Positions 1 through 9,536 of a stretch of 64,000 nucleotides of DNA are shown here, piece after piece. The stretch is taken from assembly GCA_947644595.1 (NCBI GenBank), contig CANSAE010000006.1:87980-151979 (forward strand), read 5' to 3'. The notes beneath the pieces are model-generated. The model worked only from the letters and a program-made list of their open reading frames with translations. It was not told the DNA's origin and did not search any database. Origin of the DNA: an uncultured Clostridia bacterium. GTDB lineage: Bacteria > Bacillota > Clostridia > Oscillospirales > Oscillospiraceae. A program made the position numbers and the translations under genes. Positions within the stretch are counted from its first letter, which is position 1. Every line of letters starts with the position of its first letter.

Positions 1-337
1 CGGTTTCCGGATGAACAAACCGCCGTAAAGCGAAACAAGAAACAGAGCATCACCAAAAAGGTGATGCTCTGTTTTTCCTCCGTGCAATCCACGGCAGCAT
101 GGCGCAGAAAGAGGGCTTTGAATTGCGGGGAACATCTCCCTGCTGTTCCCTCGTTATACCTTGATTGCCTGAACAGTACATCCTTTGATGATTTATTATA
201 TCAATGTGTTGATGAATATCAAGCCGTAATTCCCATAAGGGAAAATTTTTGGATGCCGTGCGGCGGGAATCACATTTTGCTCCAAAAACAATACATTGTC
301 TTTTGCATCAACATATGCAGATTCATTCAGTGGTTCT
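1..337. other. Left-edge intergenic stretch
   Basis: I see no convincing coding region here. The stretch holds one strong hairpin terminator near its left end (listed separately) and an AT-rich tail running into the 3' end of the GntR-type regulator. The reading frames that cross it are not supported by a ribosome binding site or a recognisable protein. Confidence 0.5.
42..76 (+). terminator. Rho-independent terminator
   Basis: A perfect 13-bp stem (arms 42-54 and 60-72) with an AAAAA loop is followed by a T run. It probably ends a plus-strand gene lying to the left of the window. Confidence 0.8.
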
Positions 338-1033
338 TTAAAAAATCGGTTCTTCTCCGACATTCAGTCTCAGCGTTGCTATGGCATGATGCAGGTGGAT
401 ATACATTGCCTGCTTTGCACCACCTGCATCGCGTTTTTTCAAAAATTCCATCAGCAGAGCGTGATCCCTCAAGGTATTTTCTGCCAGTGTCTCAGTTTCT
501 GAACCAAATAGGATCGCCTCGCCAACTGCGCGGTTAATAATCGGAATCAGCCGCTGTAAAAATGCGTTATGAGATGCCATTACAATCGCGTTATGAAACT
601 CCTGATCAATTTTTGTGCGGTCTTCTCCGACCTGTACGATGTGTTCAACCTGCTCTCCCAAAGTCAGAATTCGATTGATCTCATCATTTGTAGCCCGCCG
701 GCAAGCGATTGCGGATACTTCCGGTTCAAAAATCAGTCGGGTTTCATAGAGATCCTTCAACTGCACACGAATGTTCTCCATCTGATTGAGACCATAGTCA
801 CCTAATACTTTCAAATCCGGTGAGATAAATGTTCCTTTTCCACGATAGACCTCTAAAATGCCTTGAGAGGCCAAAATACGGATGGCTTCCCGAAGAGTAC
901 TGCGGCTGATTCCCAACTCCTTAGACAAGATGTTCTCCCCGGGCAACTGGTCACCCGGCATGAACTCCGAACCCTCCTGAATCATGGTATAAATGCGGTC
1001 TGCAGCTTGTTGTGACAGAGTTTTTCGGGTCAT
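338..1033 (-). CDS. GntR/FadR-family transcriptional regulator
   Basis: The protein has 231 residues, the usual length for FadR-subfamily GntR regulators. The N-terminal 70 residues form a winged helix with the GntR signature (GDQLPGENILSKELGISRST, then LREAIRILASQGILE). The rest is an all-helical FCD-type ligand domain with conserved Arg, Asp and His positions (YETRLIFEPEVSAIA; DQEFHNAIVMASHN). Such proteins bind operator DNA as dimers and respond to organic acids. The ATG at 1033 is chosen because AGGAG lies 10 nt upstream; the GTG at 1042 would sit too close to it. It lies 35 nt downstream of the broken tannase-family gene on the same strand and may regulate it. The ligand cannot be told from sequence. 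Confidence 0.9.
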   Translation of the reverse strand: MTRKTLSQQAADRIYTMIQEGSEFMPGDQLPGENILSKELGISRSTLREAIRILASQGILEVYRGKGTFISPDLKVLGDYGLNQMENIRVQLKDLYETRLIFEPEVSAIACRRATNDEINRILTLGEQVEHIVQVGEDRTKIDQEFHNAIVMASHNAFLQRLIPIINRAVGEAILFGSETETLAENTLRDHALLMEFLKKRDAGGAKQAMYIHLHHAIATLRLNVGEEPIF

Positions 1034-1068
1034 ATCAAGCACACTCCTTTGTTTTATTTAAACTGTTT

Positions 1069-2606
1069 TCAAACCAAATCTGCACCGCGTTCATGCGCTG
1101 TTCCGCAGTAGCTATTGGGATCGTTCACATCACCGCCAATATACTCAGAGAACAACGGATATGGGTACACCGGCCGCTGGAAACGTACTCCGGTTCCCTC
1201 ACCGCTGATGGGATGTACACTGTCATAGCCCGTAGCAATCAAAGATTCCGGTACGCGGCCATTTTCCACCCATTCCATCATCGCCGTTAACACATTGTGT
1301 TCCGTGTCCTGCGGCACTTCCTTTGACGACACACACTGTCCCACATCCTGCAGGCCCGGACCGCCGAGCAAGTGTGCCATACCGGGGATTATGAAAAACC
1401 TCGCAAATTTCTGGGCAGCTTCCAACCCGCTTGCCCGCTCCACCACTTCTTCGTAGTAGCTAATGTTATCATACATGGAAACCGCCGAATCTGCGGTTCC
1501 CTGAAGTATTATCAGTTTTCCGTTATTTTCCCGAAAAGCAGACTGGTCAGCGCTGACGGCGTTGACGGCGGACGCGAGCTTTCTATCTACAAAGTCCATG
1601 TCTTTGTCAAAATCGAAAGTCTTGTAATCAAAATCGGGTCCAAATGCCCATTTGAACACATAGGTTTGATTTGCCACCCATTCCGGATCCTGCTGCCGCA
1701 TTAAAAGCACATCGCCCTCAGTTCCCGGCATCAGGCCATGGAAAATACGTTCTCCCGTGCGTGGATTCACCGGGCCGGAATAAACCTTCAGCATTGCTTC
1801 GATCTGTGTTTGAGACAGTCCGGCCTCCGCCAGTACCTCCGGGCCAACCTTGCATCTTCTTGGGTCTGTCAGGAACATATCCCCGGCGCGCCGCCGCACT
1901 GTACCCGGTACTTCTCGATCACCGTCCGGGCAATTCGCGCGGTATCTTCTTCCGTAAACATCGGTGTTCCATCTCCGGTTTCCATTGCGCGCAGATTCCA
2001 AAGGAACTCTGCGCTGATATGGGTACGGTCGCCCGCAGGCGCAACAGCAATCACACCGTTAAAACCATCCGGGTACCGCTGAACTTCCACCAATGCCTGC
2101 TGTCCGCCGGTAGACCCACCGAGAAAATAAGAATAACGCGCCGGACGGCCATAGTACTGTTCAATAATGCTTTTGGACACCTCAGCCATCACATGCATCC
2201 CGCGATTTCCGAAATCGTCCCACTTCTCCGGTGATTCAATCACGCTGATATCATTTGCACTCGGCAGCGTTCCCAAATCAATATTGGCAGTTGCAAACCC
2301 TCTTTGAATGCCTAATTGGAGCATATAGTAATAAATCACGCCCCCGGGGCCGCCGTTCCCCGTGGCTAAAAAGCGCCCATTCCACACATCCGGAGCAGGC
2401 AGCCAAAGCTCCATGTTCAGATTGGACTTAGGCGTGGGCTTCAAATTCAATACCATTCTGGAGAATGGAGGTAATCCCGTCATTTCTTCGCCCAGACACA
2501 AGCGGTTCGCCTGCGGTGTAAAACTGCCGCTATCAATGAATTCGCACGAAGTGATCGTACCATTTTCAACTTTGATGTGGCTGCCATCTGTCCGTAAATT
2601 TTTCAT
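1069..2606 (-). pseudogene. Tannase/feruloyl-esterase family protein, frameshifted
   Basis: Two overlapping reading frames together encode one tannase-family serine hydrolase, which normally cleaves aromatic esters. The first part (start ATG 2606, AAAGGAG 9 nt upstream) carries the nucleophile elbow GGSTGG with Ser165 and ends prematurely at the TGA at about 1869. The second part continues in the next frame with FLTDPRRCKVGPEVL, the expected Asp (GTADSAV) and His (PGMAHLLGG). The shift lies near 1877-1885 at a short G run; restoring one G would join APG directly to DMFLTDPRRC. This is either a real inactivating single-base deletion or a sequencing error in a homopolymer. No signal peptide is visible, unlike many secreted tannases. 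The downstream FadR-type regulator may be its former controller. Confidence 0.85.
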
Positions 2607-2703
2607 AGTGCCTTTCTCCTTTATTGTCAATTTCTAATACTCTGTCCAGTAAATCGACGAATCTCTATACTTTTATTATCCGTTAAATCTCTGACACCCA
2701 CAA

Positions 2704-2755
2704 GTTACAAAAAGAGGATCGTGTAACGAAACATTACACGATCCTCTTTTGTAAC
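2704..2755. terminator. Bidirectional terminator
   Basis: A long near-perfect inverted repeat with a 7-nt loop is flanked by A and T runs on its two sides. It lies between the upstream region of the tannase-like gene and the 3' end of leuB, so it likely terminates the leucine operon transcript. Confidence 0.75.
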
Positions 2756-2817
2756 TTTTCAGGCAGGCAGTATCGGCGTATGATAAATAATTTTCGCTTC
2801 AAAGACCGATGTACCCT

Positions 2818-3906
2818 TCAATGTACCTCTGTCTTTGCAAGATGAGAGCGGATCAGGGCACCCATTTCACGGCAGCCAGTTGTTTCCTCGCCGGCGCCGG
2901 CAATATCCGCCGTGCGGTAGCCTTCGTCCAGCACTGCGGAAATGGCCCGCTCAATGCAGTCTGCCTCTTCCGACATATCGAAACTGAAGCGCAGCATCAT
3001 GGCGGCAGCGAGGATCGTGCCAATGGGATTGGCCCGGTTTTGGCCGGTCATCCGGGGCGCGGAACCGTGGATCGGTTCGTAAAGTCCCCGTGTACCGTCT
3101 CCCAGACTGGATGACGGAATCATGCCAATGGAGCCGGTAATCATGGAAGCCTCATCGGAGAGAATGTCTCCGAACATGTTTTCAATGACGATCACATCGA
3201 ACTGAGAGGGATTCTTGACGATCTGCATGGCGCAGTTATCCACCAGCATATCCGTCAGTTCAACATCGGGGTACTCCTTGGCCAGATCGTGCATCACCGC
3301 TTTCCACAGCCGGGAGCAGTCCAGCACATTGCTCTTCTCCACAGAACACAGCTTCTTGCGGCGCTTCCGGGCGGTCTCAAATCCGATGCGGCCGATCCTG
3401 CGAATCTCGCTTTCGGTATAGGACATGATGTCTTCAGCTCTTTTCTCACCGTTTTCCTCCATCGTCCGGTGCGCGCCGAAGTAGATGCCGCCAATCAGTT
3501 CCCGAACGATGATAAAATCGATGCCTTTGTCCACGATCTCCGGTTTCAGTGGTGAGGATGCCGCAAGCTGCGGCCAAATTCTGGCAGGACGGTTATTGCT
3601 GTATACTCCCATGCCGGAGCGCAGGCGAAGAAGCCCTTTCTCCGGGCGCTTATCGCTGGGGATGGTGTCCCACTTGGGGCCGCCTACCGCGCCCAGCAGC
3701 ACACTATCACTGTTCAGGCACTTATCCAGCATTTCCCGGGGCAGCGGGTCTCCCCACTTGTCGTAGGCGACGCCGCCCATATCCACCTCTTCATAGACAA
3801 ACTTGTGGCCGTAGATCGCTGCCACCGCATCCAGCACGGCGACTGCTTCGCTGATAATTTCCGGACCGATTCCGTCCCCCGGGATCACTGCAATTTTTTT
3901 CTCCAT
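2818..3906 (-). CDS. leuB: 3-isopropylmalate dehydrogenase
   Basis: LeuB oxidatively decarboxylates 3-isopropylmalate with NAD+ to 2-oxoisocaproate, the third step of leucine biosynthesis in the cytoplasm. The 362-residue length is typical. It begins with the nucleotide-binding start IAVIPGDGIGPEI and carries the substrate-binding Arg run (NRPARIWPQL), the catalytic Tyr in DIMSYTESEI and the metal-binding Asp residues around ENMFGDILSDEASMITGSIG. The C-terminal half has the family signature GLYEPIHGSAPRMTGQNRANPIG. GGAGG lies 8 nt before the ATG. It follows leuD with a 2-nt gap, the last gene of a leuA-leuC-leuD-leuB operon. Confidence 0.97.
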   Translation of the reverse strand: MEKKIAVIPGDGIGPEIISEAVAVLDAVAAIYGHKFVYEEVDMGGVAYDKWGDPLPREMLDKCLNSDSVLLGAVGGPKWDTIPSDKRPEKGLLRLRSGMGVYSNNRPARIWPQLAASSPLKPEIVDKGIDFIIVRELIGGIYFGAHRTMEENGEKRAEDIMSYTESEIRRIGRIGFETARKRRKKLCSVEKSNVLDCSRLWKAVMHDLAKEYPDVELTDMLVDNCAMQIVKNPSQFDVIVIENMFGDILSDEASMITGSIGMIPSSSLGDGTRGLYEPIHGSAPRMTGQNRANPIGTILAAAMMLRFSFDMSEEADCIERAISAVLDEGYRTADIAGAGEETTGCREMGALIRSHLAKTEVH

Positions 3907-3908
3907 GA

Positions 3909-4391
3909 TTATCCCTCCAAAGATGCCAGCAGCCCGCCCTTGGCAATGATGTTCTGAATAAACGGCGGGAACGGCTGGGCTGTAAATGTCTGTCCGCTGG
4001 TCAGATCCGTAATCACACCGGCGTCAAAATCAATGGATACCTCATCCCCGGCAGAGATGGCATCCGCAGCGGCTTCGCATTCCAGGATCGGCATGCCGAT
4101 ATTGATGGCGTTACGGTAGAAGATGCGGGCAAAGCTCTTGGCGATCACACAGCCGGCGCCGCAGGTCTTGATTGCCAGAGGCGCGTGTTCCCGGGATGAC
4201 CCGCAGCCAAAGTTCCAGCCGGCGACTATGATATCCCCAGGCTGCACGGTGCTCGCAAAGTTCTGATCGATATCTTCCATACAATGCTTTGCCAAATCCT
4301 GTGCATTTGCGGTGTTGAGATACCGGGCAGGAATGATCACGTCAGTATCCACATTGTCGCTGTATTTGAAAACATGTCCTTTGACTTGCAT
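3909..4391 (-). CDS. leuD: 3-isopropylmalate dehydratase small subunit
   Basis: LeuD pairs with LeuC to isomerise 2-isopropylmalate to 3-isopropylmalate. The 160-residue protein is of the short prokaryotic/archaeal-type swivel domain: it begins with [23 protein letters not shown] and contains the substrate-recognition segment [18 protein letters not shown], then [19 protein letters not shown]. Start ATG follows GGAGG by 9 nt, 3 nt after the leuC stop. The tight spacing supports translational coupling of the two subunits. Confidence 0.96.
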   Translation of the reverse strand: MQVKGHVFKYSDNVDTDVIIPARYLNTANAQDLAKHCMEDIDQNFASTVQPGDIIVAGWNFGCGSSREHAPLAIKTCGAGCVIAKSFARIFYRNAINIGMPILECEAAADAISAGDEVSIDFDAGVITDLTSGQTFTAQPFPPFIQNIIAKGGLLASLEG

Positions 4392-4394
4392 CGT

Positions 4395-5648
4395 TCAAAC
4401 CTCCTCAGTAATATAGCCGGTCAGGGCGCTGGCGGCAGCGGTAGCGGGGCTGGCCAGGTATACCTTGCTGTCCACATGCCCCATGCGGCCCACGAAATTA
4501 CGGTTGGTGGTGGAAATACAACACTCTCCAGCGGCCAGGATGCCCATATATCCACCCAGGCAGGGACCGCAGGTCGGCGTGGAAACGATCGCTCCGGCAT
4601 CGATAAACGCGGTGTAATAGCCCCGCGCCACGCAATCCCGGAGAATGTCCATCGTCGCGGGAATGATGATGCAGCGGACGCCCGGCGCCACCGTCTTCCC
4701 GTGCAGCACCCGGTACGCCGCTTCCATATCCTCCATGCGGCCGTTGGTGCAGCTGCCAATGACGACCTGATCGATCTTAACATCGTGGAGTGCGCTGGCA
4801 GGTTTGGTATTGCTGGGCAGATGGGGGCAGGCCACAGTCGGGACGATCTTTGCCAGGTCGATTTCAATTGTCTGCTCATACTCCGCATCAGCATCAGCTT
4901 CGTAGATCACCGGCGTGCGCTCACAGCGGCCGTTCATATAGGCCTTTGTGGTTTCGTCCACGGGGAAAATGCCGTTTTTCGCGCCGGCCTCGATCGCCAT
5001 ATTACAGATACACAAGCGGTCATCCATGGATAAGCCGGCCACGCCGGAACCCGTGAACTCAAGACTCTTATACAGCGCGCCGTCTACTCCGATTTGACCG
5101 ATGAGGGTCAAAATAACATCCTTGCCGCTGCAATTTCGGGGCAGAACGCCTGTGAGATGGATGCGAATGGCAGAGGGTACTTTGAACCAAGCCATACCCG
5201 TCGCCATGCCGGCCGCCATATCCGTACTGCCCACGCCGGTGGAAAACGCGCCCAGCGCGCCGTAGGTACAGGTGTGACTGTCGGCGCCGATGATGCAGTC
5301 GCCGGCAGTAACGACCCCCTGTTCGGGAAGAAGCGCGTGTTCGATCCCCATCCTTCCCACGTCATAAAAGTGGCTAATACAGTGGCTGCACGCGAAGTCA
5401 CGGCACTGCTTGGACTGTTCGGCGGCCTTGATGTCCTTGTTGGGGACAAAATGGTCCAGAACAATGGCAATCCTGTTTGGATCAAAGACCTTGCCGAATG
5501 CGGCTTTGTTGAATTCGTTGACCGCAACGGGGGTGGTAATATCATTGCCAAGAACCATGTCCAGTTTGGCGCTGATAAGTTGGCCGGGCTGAACCGTATC
5601 CAAACCGGCATGGGCGGCCAGAATTTTCTGGGTCATTGTCATTCCCAT
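4395..5648 (-). CDS. leuC: 3-isopropylmalate dehydratase large subunit
   Basis: LeuC is the aconitase-family subunit that holds a [4Fe-4S] cluster and catalyses the dehydration/hydration step of leucine synthesis. The protein has 417 residues and shows the three cluster cysteines: one in [15 protein letters not shown] and two in [19 protein letters not shown]. The N-terminal active-site segments [14 protein letters not shown] and [21 protein letters not shown] are present. The ATG at 5648 is preferred because AAAGGAG lies 8 nt upstream, and that Shine-Dalgarno overlaps the leuA stop codon. It belongs with LeuD, encoded next, as a heterodimer. Confidence 0.96.
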   Translation of the reverse strand: MGMTMTQKILAAHAGLDTVQPGQLISAKLDMVLGNDITTPVAVNEFNKAAFGKVFDPNRIAIVLDHFVPNKDIKAAEQSKQCRDFACSHCISHFYDVGRMGIEHALLPEQGVVTAGDCIIGADSHTCTYGALGAFSTGVGSTDMAAGMATGMAWFKVPSAIRIHLTGVLPRNCSGKDVILTLIGQIGVDGALYKSLEFTGSGVAGLSMDDRLCICNMAIEAGAKNGIFPVDETTKAYMNGRCERTPVIYEADADAEYEQTIEIDLAKIVPTVACPHLPSNTKPASALHDVKIDQVVIGSCTNGRMEDMEAAYRVLHGKTVAPGVRCIIIPATMDILRDCVARGYYTAFIDAGAIVSTPTCGPCLGGYMGILAAGECCISTTNRNFVGRMGHVDSKVYLASPATAAASALTGYITEEV

Positions 5649-5653
5649 GAGAG

Positions 5654-7357
5654 TCACTCCTTTTCGATTGATTTTTCCGAGTTTGCAGCTTGTTCTATGG
5701 CCATATTATTGTACGCGCTGAGCAACGCGTAGGCACTGGCGCGGATAATGTCGGTATGGATGCCAACACCCCAATACATTTCCCCGCTTTCCGATTCCAA
5801 GCCGATATACGCGGCAGCCGTACTGCCGGAGTTCTCGTTTTGGATGCTGTGTTCCGTATAGACCCGGAGACGGTAATCCGCGCCGGTGCAGGCTTGCAGC
5901 GCGTTGCTGATAGCATTCAGCGCGCCGTTCCCCTCCGCATGGAATACGGTATCTGTCCCATGCAGGGAAAACACGATCTCCGCCTTGGTTCCGGCCGGGC
6001 TGTGGTTGAAGTGCATATCTGTAATGGAAACCGGTTCGTCATGGTTGAAGTAATGCGCGTGGAAGACCTCCAGTACGTCTTCAACCTTCAGTTCCCGATG
6101 CTCACGGTCGGAAACGCTCTTGCAGAGATAACTGAGATGCTCCCGCATTTTGGCGGGAAGGTTATACCCGTAAGCCTGTTCCAAAAGATAGCCGATGCCG
6201 CCTTTCCCGGACTGGGAATTGACGCGGATCACATCGCCGTCATATGTACGGTTGATATCCTCCGGGTCAATGGGAATGTATGGGACGGTCCATTGCCGGG
6301 GCTGCCGCTCTTTGCGCCAGTCCATGCCTTTTGCGATCGCATCCTGATGGCTGCCGGAAAACGCGGCAAACACCAGCGCTCCGGCATAAGGGCTTCGTTC
6401 ATGGACGTGCATTCGGGTACATTTCTCATAAGTCCTGACGATAGCAGGCATATCAGACAGATCCAGCTTGGGATCTACGCCATGAGAATACAGATTCGTC
6501 GCCAGTGTGATGATATCCATATTGCCGGTCCGTTCCCCGTTGCCGAAAAGCGTCCCTTCGACCCGCTCTGCGCCGGCTAAGAGGGCCAGTTCGGCGTCCG
6601 CCACGCCGGTACCACGGTCATTGTGCGGATGGACAGAGAGGGTCACATGCTCCCGATATTTCAGGTTCTCGCTCATGTACTCGATCTGGCTGGCATAAAC
6701 ATGCGGCATGCTCATCTGTACCGTGGCCGGAAGGTTGATGATCACATTGTTCTCCGGGCCGGGCTCCAGTGCGTCCAGCACCGCGTTGCAGACCTCCAGC
6801 GCATACTCCGGTTCCGTGCCTGTGAAGCTCTCCGGGGAATACTCAAACCGGAAATTCCCCTCGTATTCTTTGGCCAGTTCCTTGATCAGCTTCGCGCCCT
6901 CGACGGCGATTTGCAGAATTTCCTCCTTGGACTTGCGGAACACCTGCTCCCGCTGGGCCACGCTGACGGAGTTGTAGAAATGGATGATGGTATTGGGCGC
7001 GCCCGCACAGGCCTCGAACGTCTTACGGATAATGTGCTCCCGGCATTGTGTCAAAACCTGGATCGTAACATCGTCGGGAATCATCTCCCGCTCGATCAGT
7101 GTCCGAAGAAACTGATACTCAGTTTCGGAAGCAGCGGGAAACCCCACCTCGATCTCCTTAAATCCCATTTTCAGGAGGAACTGATAGAACTCTAATTTTT
7201 CCTCCAGGCTCATCGGTACCACCAGGCTTTGGTTCCCGTCACGCAAATCCACACTGCACCATATCGGAGCCTTTTCAATATGATCCTTTTCCACCCACTT
7301 ACAGTATCTGCCCGGTGCCGGGTAGTATCCCACATTGTACTTGCCTGCATCCATCAT
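5654..7357 (-). CDS. leuA: 2-isopropylmalate synthase
   Basis: LeuA condenses 2-oxoisovalerate with acetyl-CoA, the committed step of leucine synthesis. At 567 residues it matches the long (LeuA2, yeast/Corynebacterium-like) type. The TIM-barrel domain starts with [16 protein letters not shown] and carries the [37 protein letters not shown] metal/substrate region, here cited only by its ends (HPHNDRGTG and GNGERTGN). The C-terminal ~130 residues form the regulatory leucine-binding domain. The ATG at 7357 follows GGGGGAGGA by about 9 nt; an upstream ATG at 7384 lacks a site. It is first in the leuACDB operon and is preceded by a T-box leader. Confidence 0.95.
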   Translation of the reverse strand: MMDAGKYNVGYYPAPGRYCKWVEKDHIEKAPIWCSVDLRDGNQSLVVPMSLEEKLEFYQFLLKMGFKEIEVGFPAASETEYQFLRTLIEREMIPDDVTIQVLTQCREHIIRKTFEACAGAPNTIIHFYNSVSVAQREQVFRKSKEEILQIAVEGAKLIKELAKEYEGNFRFEYSPESFTGTEPEYALEVCNAVLDALEPGPENNVIINLPATVQMSMPHVYASQIEYMSENLKYREHVTLSVHPHNDRGTGVADAELALLAGAERVEGTLFGNGERTGNMDIITLATNLYSHGVDPKLDLSDMPAIVRTYEKCTRMHVHERSPYAGALVFAAFSGSHQDAIAKGMDWRKERQPRQWTVPYIPIDPEDINRTYDGDVIRVNSQSGKGGIGYLLEQAYGYNLPAKMREHLSYLCKSVSDREHRELKVEDVLEVFHAHYFNHDEPVSITDMHFNHSPAGTKAEIVFSLHGTDTVFHAEGNGALNAISNALQACTGADYRLRVYTEHSIQNENSGSTAAAYIGLESESGEMYWGVGIHTDIIRASAYALLSAYNNMAIEQAANSEKSIEKE

Positions 7358-7411
7358 AATCGCAAATCCTCCCCCAAAAATCATCTGGTAAGCACCTTCA
7401 GAAAAACAAAA

Positions 7412-7691
7412 AATCCTGTCTCTTTGTTAAAGAGACAGGATCATGTCTGATCTTGCGGTACCACTCTTTTTGCTGTTTGCACAGCCGCTCATCGTGACTT
7501 GTCATCACTTCCCGCTGTAACGGTCGGGTTCCGTCCGCCCTACTGAGTATCACTCTGTTCAGGCCAGCCGCTCCGGGGCCAGTACACGGAATATCCCTCC
7601 GCCGGCTCACACCATCCGCCGGCTCTCTGAAGCAGGATTAAGACCGCTTTATCCCCATCCTTGCGTTTGCAAGTGTTGATTCAATTGATTT
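7412..7691 (-). promoter_or_regulatory. T-box leader of the leucine operon
   Basis: The leader of leuA carries the invariant T-box sequence TGGTACCGC (minus strand, 7455-7463), which pairs with the CCA end of uncharged tRNA. It is followed by an intrinsic terminator made of a perfect 13-bp stem (7413-7441) with a long T run. Upstream parts resemble Stem I, including AGAGAGCC followed by GGTGTGAGCC near 7600-7630. A CTC triplet near 7544 in a bulge-like context is a candidate leucine specifier, but I could not fold the RNA. Predicted action: read-through when tRNA-Leu is uncharged. Confidence 0.9.
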
Positions 7692-7697
7692 TTTCAG

Positions 7698-7726
7698 ATT
7701 ATATATAATACGGCCCCGCTTGTCAA
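7698..7726 (-). promoter_or_regulatory. Promoter of T-box/leu operon
   Basis: On the minus strand a consensus TTGACA (7721-7726) is separated by 17 nt from a consensus TATAAT (7698-7703), directly upstream of the T-box leader. Confidence 0.88.
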
Positions 7727-7787
7727 GAAAAAAATGTTCTAACACAGCGCTGAACGACATCCATCGCAAGCCATACGGTCTCGTTGC

Positions 7788-8655
7788 TCAAACTCCCACG
7801 CCGGAATCATCCCGGTAAGACCGCCGCACAATATCGGTAAATTCCCGCATCTCCGGGGACAGGGATTCCCGTTTTTCCTCCTCCGTAAACATCGGCAGCA
7901 TACGGCCTTCCTTATCGTCCTGCACCAAACTTGTCAACGCGCGAATGGCCCGCCATTCGGGGTATTTGTACAGATCCACGTCCCGGATGCGGGGCATCAT
8001 GGGTTCAAAGATTGCCGGGAACAGTTCGAAGTTTTCCTCGATCTCCGTGTGCGTCCAGATACTTGTTCCATTCATTGGCCACCATGTAGCAATTGGAGAT
8101 CTGGCACACCAGGTTGTAATCACAGTATTCCGCAGGGGGCGGAGGCGTCGTGGGCATCTGATGCTCCGGATGCCAGTCGAACAAATGCAGCGCCTGAAAG
8201 CCGGGCAGGCACCGGAGTTCCTTCAGTTTTTCCTTAGTGAAGTAGTCCTTTGGCTCCATTTTGCCGGGCTTGGCCTTCAGTTTGATGGTCAGCACCGCTT
8301 TTTCGCCCCGGTAATCCGCATACTCGGCCCAATCGGAAGTCTTGCAAACCGGGTTCCAAAAGGTCTCGTAGAATTCCCGACTCAGCGCCGTGGATATCTT
8401 CATGCGCCATGTCCGGGCGTCTTTCAAATGCCATCGAATACAGTAGTCCCGGTCTACCACCTCGTACAGGCACAGTACGGGAAAATTTGTGTCCGCATTT
8501 CTCGGCTGATATCTGGACAGTTCAAAGCGCTGTACCGCCAGACAGGCCCGGTTCATCAGTTCATCACCGATGTGCTCCCATGTATACCAGAGGTTCAGTT
8601 CTTCATAGCGTTCATCCGTTGCAGGTTTTCCGTAGACCATCATTAAGTTCTCCAT
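7788..8655 (-). pseudogene. EthD-like dimeric alpha/beta-barrel protein, frameshifted
   Basis: The gene starts at ATG 8655 (AGGGAG 8 nt upstream) and is open to about 8050, where the reading frame changes and continues to 7788. Joining the frames as NKYLDAHTEIEENFEL gives one protein of about 285 residues; one extra base within GACGCACACGG would explain the shift. The N-terminal segment LMMVYGKPATDERYEELNLWY followed by TWEHIGDELM resembles the EthD-type or related dimeric alpha/beta-barrel repeat seen in aromatic-compound catabolism clusters. Exact family is uncertain. Together with the broken tannase gene it suggests decay of an aromatic catabolic function on both sides of the leu operon. 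Confidence 0.6.
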
Positions 8656-9100
8656 AATATTTCTCCCTTTTTGATTTCTGTTAATATCGTAACAACTTTC
8701 AATGAGGGCTTCAAGTTACATACCATTCCGTCTGTTCTATGCCAGTACACTTTCAATACGATGTAACGGCATTTGCACAGGCTGACACCTTCGCCGAGTA
8801 AATTGTCAAGGGTACAGATTCTTCACCTATGCAAGCGTACGCAGGTGCGCTATACTGAACGCATATTTAGACGAAAAAAGCCACAGGAGAAGTGCGCCCA
8901 GTCCCGAATCTGGGCAGTAAACAAGCTGATGTCCAAGTAATCCAAAGGCCAAATAGGAATAGAATATCTGAACACGAACCTGGAAACGAAGAAATTTGTT
9001 TTCAGGCTTTTTCTGTCCAAAAACAAGCCACCGGCGTGAGCAACGGTTTGGAACTTGTCACTCCAACCGCCAAGGGGTATAACAAAGGAGAACTTATCAT
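8656..9100. other. Intergenic stretch without a clear gene
   Basis: About 445 nt separate the EthD-like gene from the integrase remnant. Reading frames here encode no recognisable protein and lack good ribosome binding sites. The plus-strand end carries AAAGGAG (about 9084-9090) that would serve the integrase-like fragment. Confidence 0.4.
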
Positions 9101-9325
9101 GTGGAAAACCTCGGGATCTGCATAAGCCTTGCAACTCAATTAGACAAGCTGGCCCACATCAGCTGCAAGCATTTAATGTCCTACATCCTGAAACGCCAGG
9201 CAGACGGCAAATCCGCCAGCACCATCAAGACCGACCTTGCGGCAATCCGCTTCCTCCACGACAAGATCGCCAGTCCGAAATACCGCTTGCCTGCCACTAG
9301 GGAAAAACTTGCCAAAACGCAAAGA
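9101..9325 (+). pseudogene. Tyrosine-recombinase N-terminal fragment
   Basis: A short frame starting at GTG 9101 (AAAGGAG about 10 nt upstream) encodes a SAM-like core-binding domain typical of tyrosine recombinases: LMSYILKRQADGKSASTIK followed by TDLAAIRFLHDKI. The catalytic domain is absent; the frame runs into the terminator and 3' end of tRNA-Ser on the opposite strand. It is probably a remnant of an integrated element at this tRNA locus. The true upper limit of the homology is not resolved, so the end is approximate. Confidence 0.45.
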
Positions 9326-9360
9326 AAAAGCCTTGAATCCCTTACGGTTCAAGGCTTTTT
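9325..9360 (-). terminator. Terminator after tRNA-Ser(GCT)
   Basis: A 13-bp stem (arms 9325-9337 and 9348-9360) with A/T tails lies immediately 3' of tRNA-Ser on the minus strand. A near-identical hairpin recurs at 60191-60226. Confidence 0.8.
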
Positions 9361-9363
9361 CAC

Positions 9364-9455
9364 TGGCGCAGAAGGAGGGATTTGAACCCTCGCGCGGCTC
9401 AACACCGCCTACTCCCTTAGCAGGGGAGCCCCTTCGGCCTCTTGGGTACTTCTGC
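9364..9455 (-). tRNA. tRNA-Ser(GCT)
   Basis: A 92-nt class II tRNA on the minus strand, with the long variable arm expected for serine, anticodon GCT in the loop CTGCTAA closed by CTCCC/GGGAG, T-loop GTTCAAATC and an encoded 3' CCA. It reads AGC/AGU codons. An integrase fragment lies next to its 3' end. Confidence 0.95.
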
Positions 9456-9536
9456 AAGCCGAAAGCAAATCTTTATTGCCTTGGTATGATACCATAGGCA
9501 ATAAAGATTGTCAAGGGAAACTTATACAAGCCTCCC

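Noticed and set aside
8850..9134. Minus-strand frame of 94 codons
   Set aside because: No family resemblance, poor start context and overlap with the integrase remnant's upstream region.
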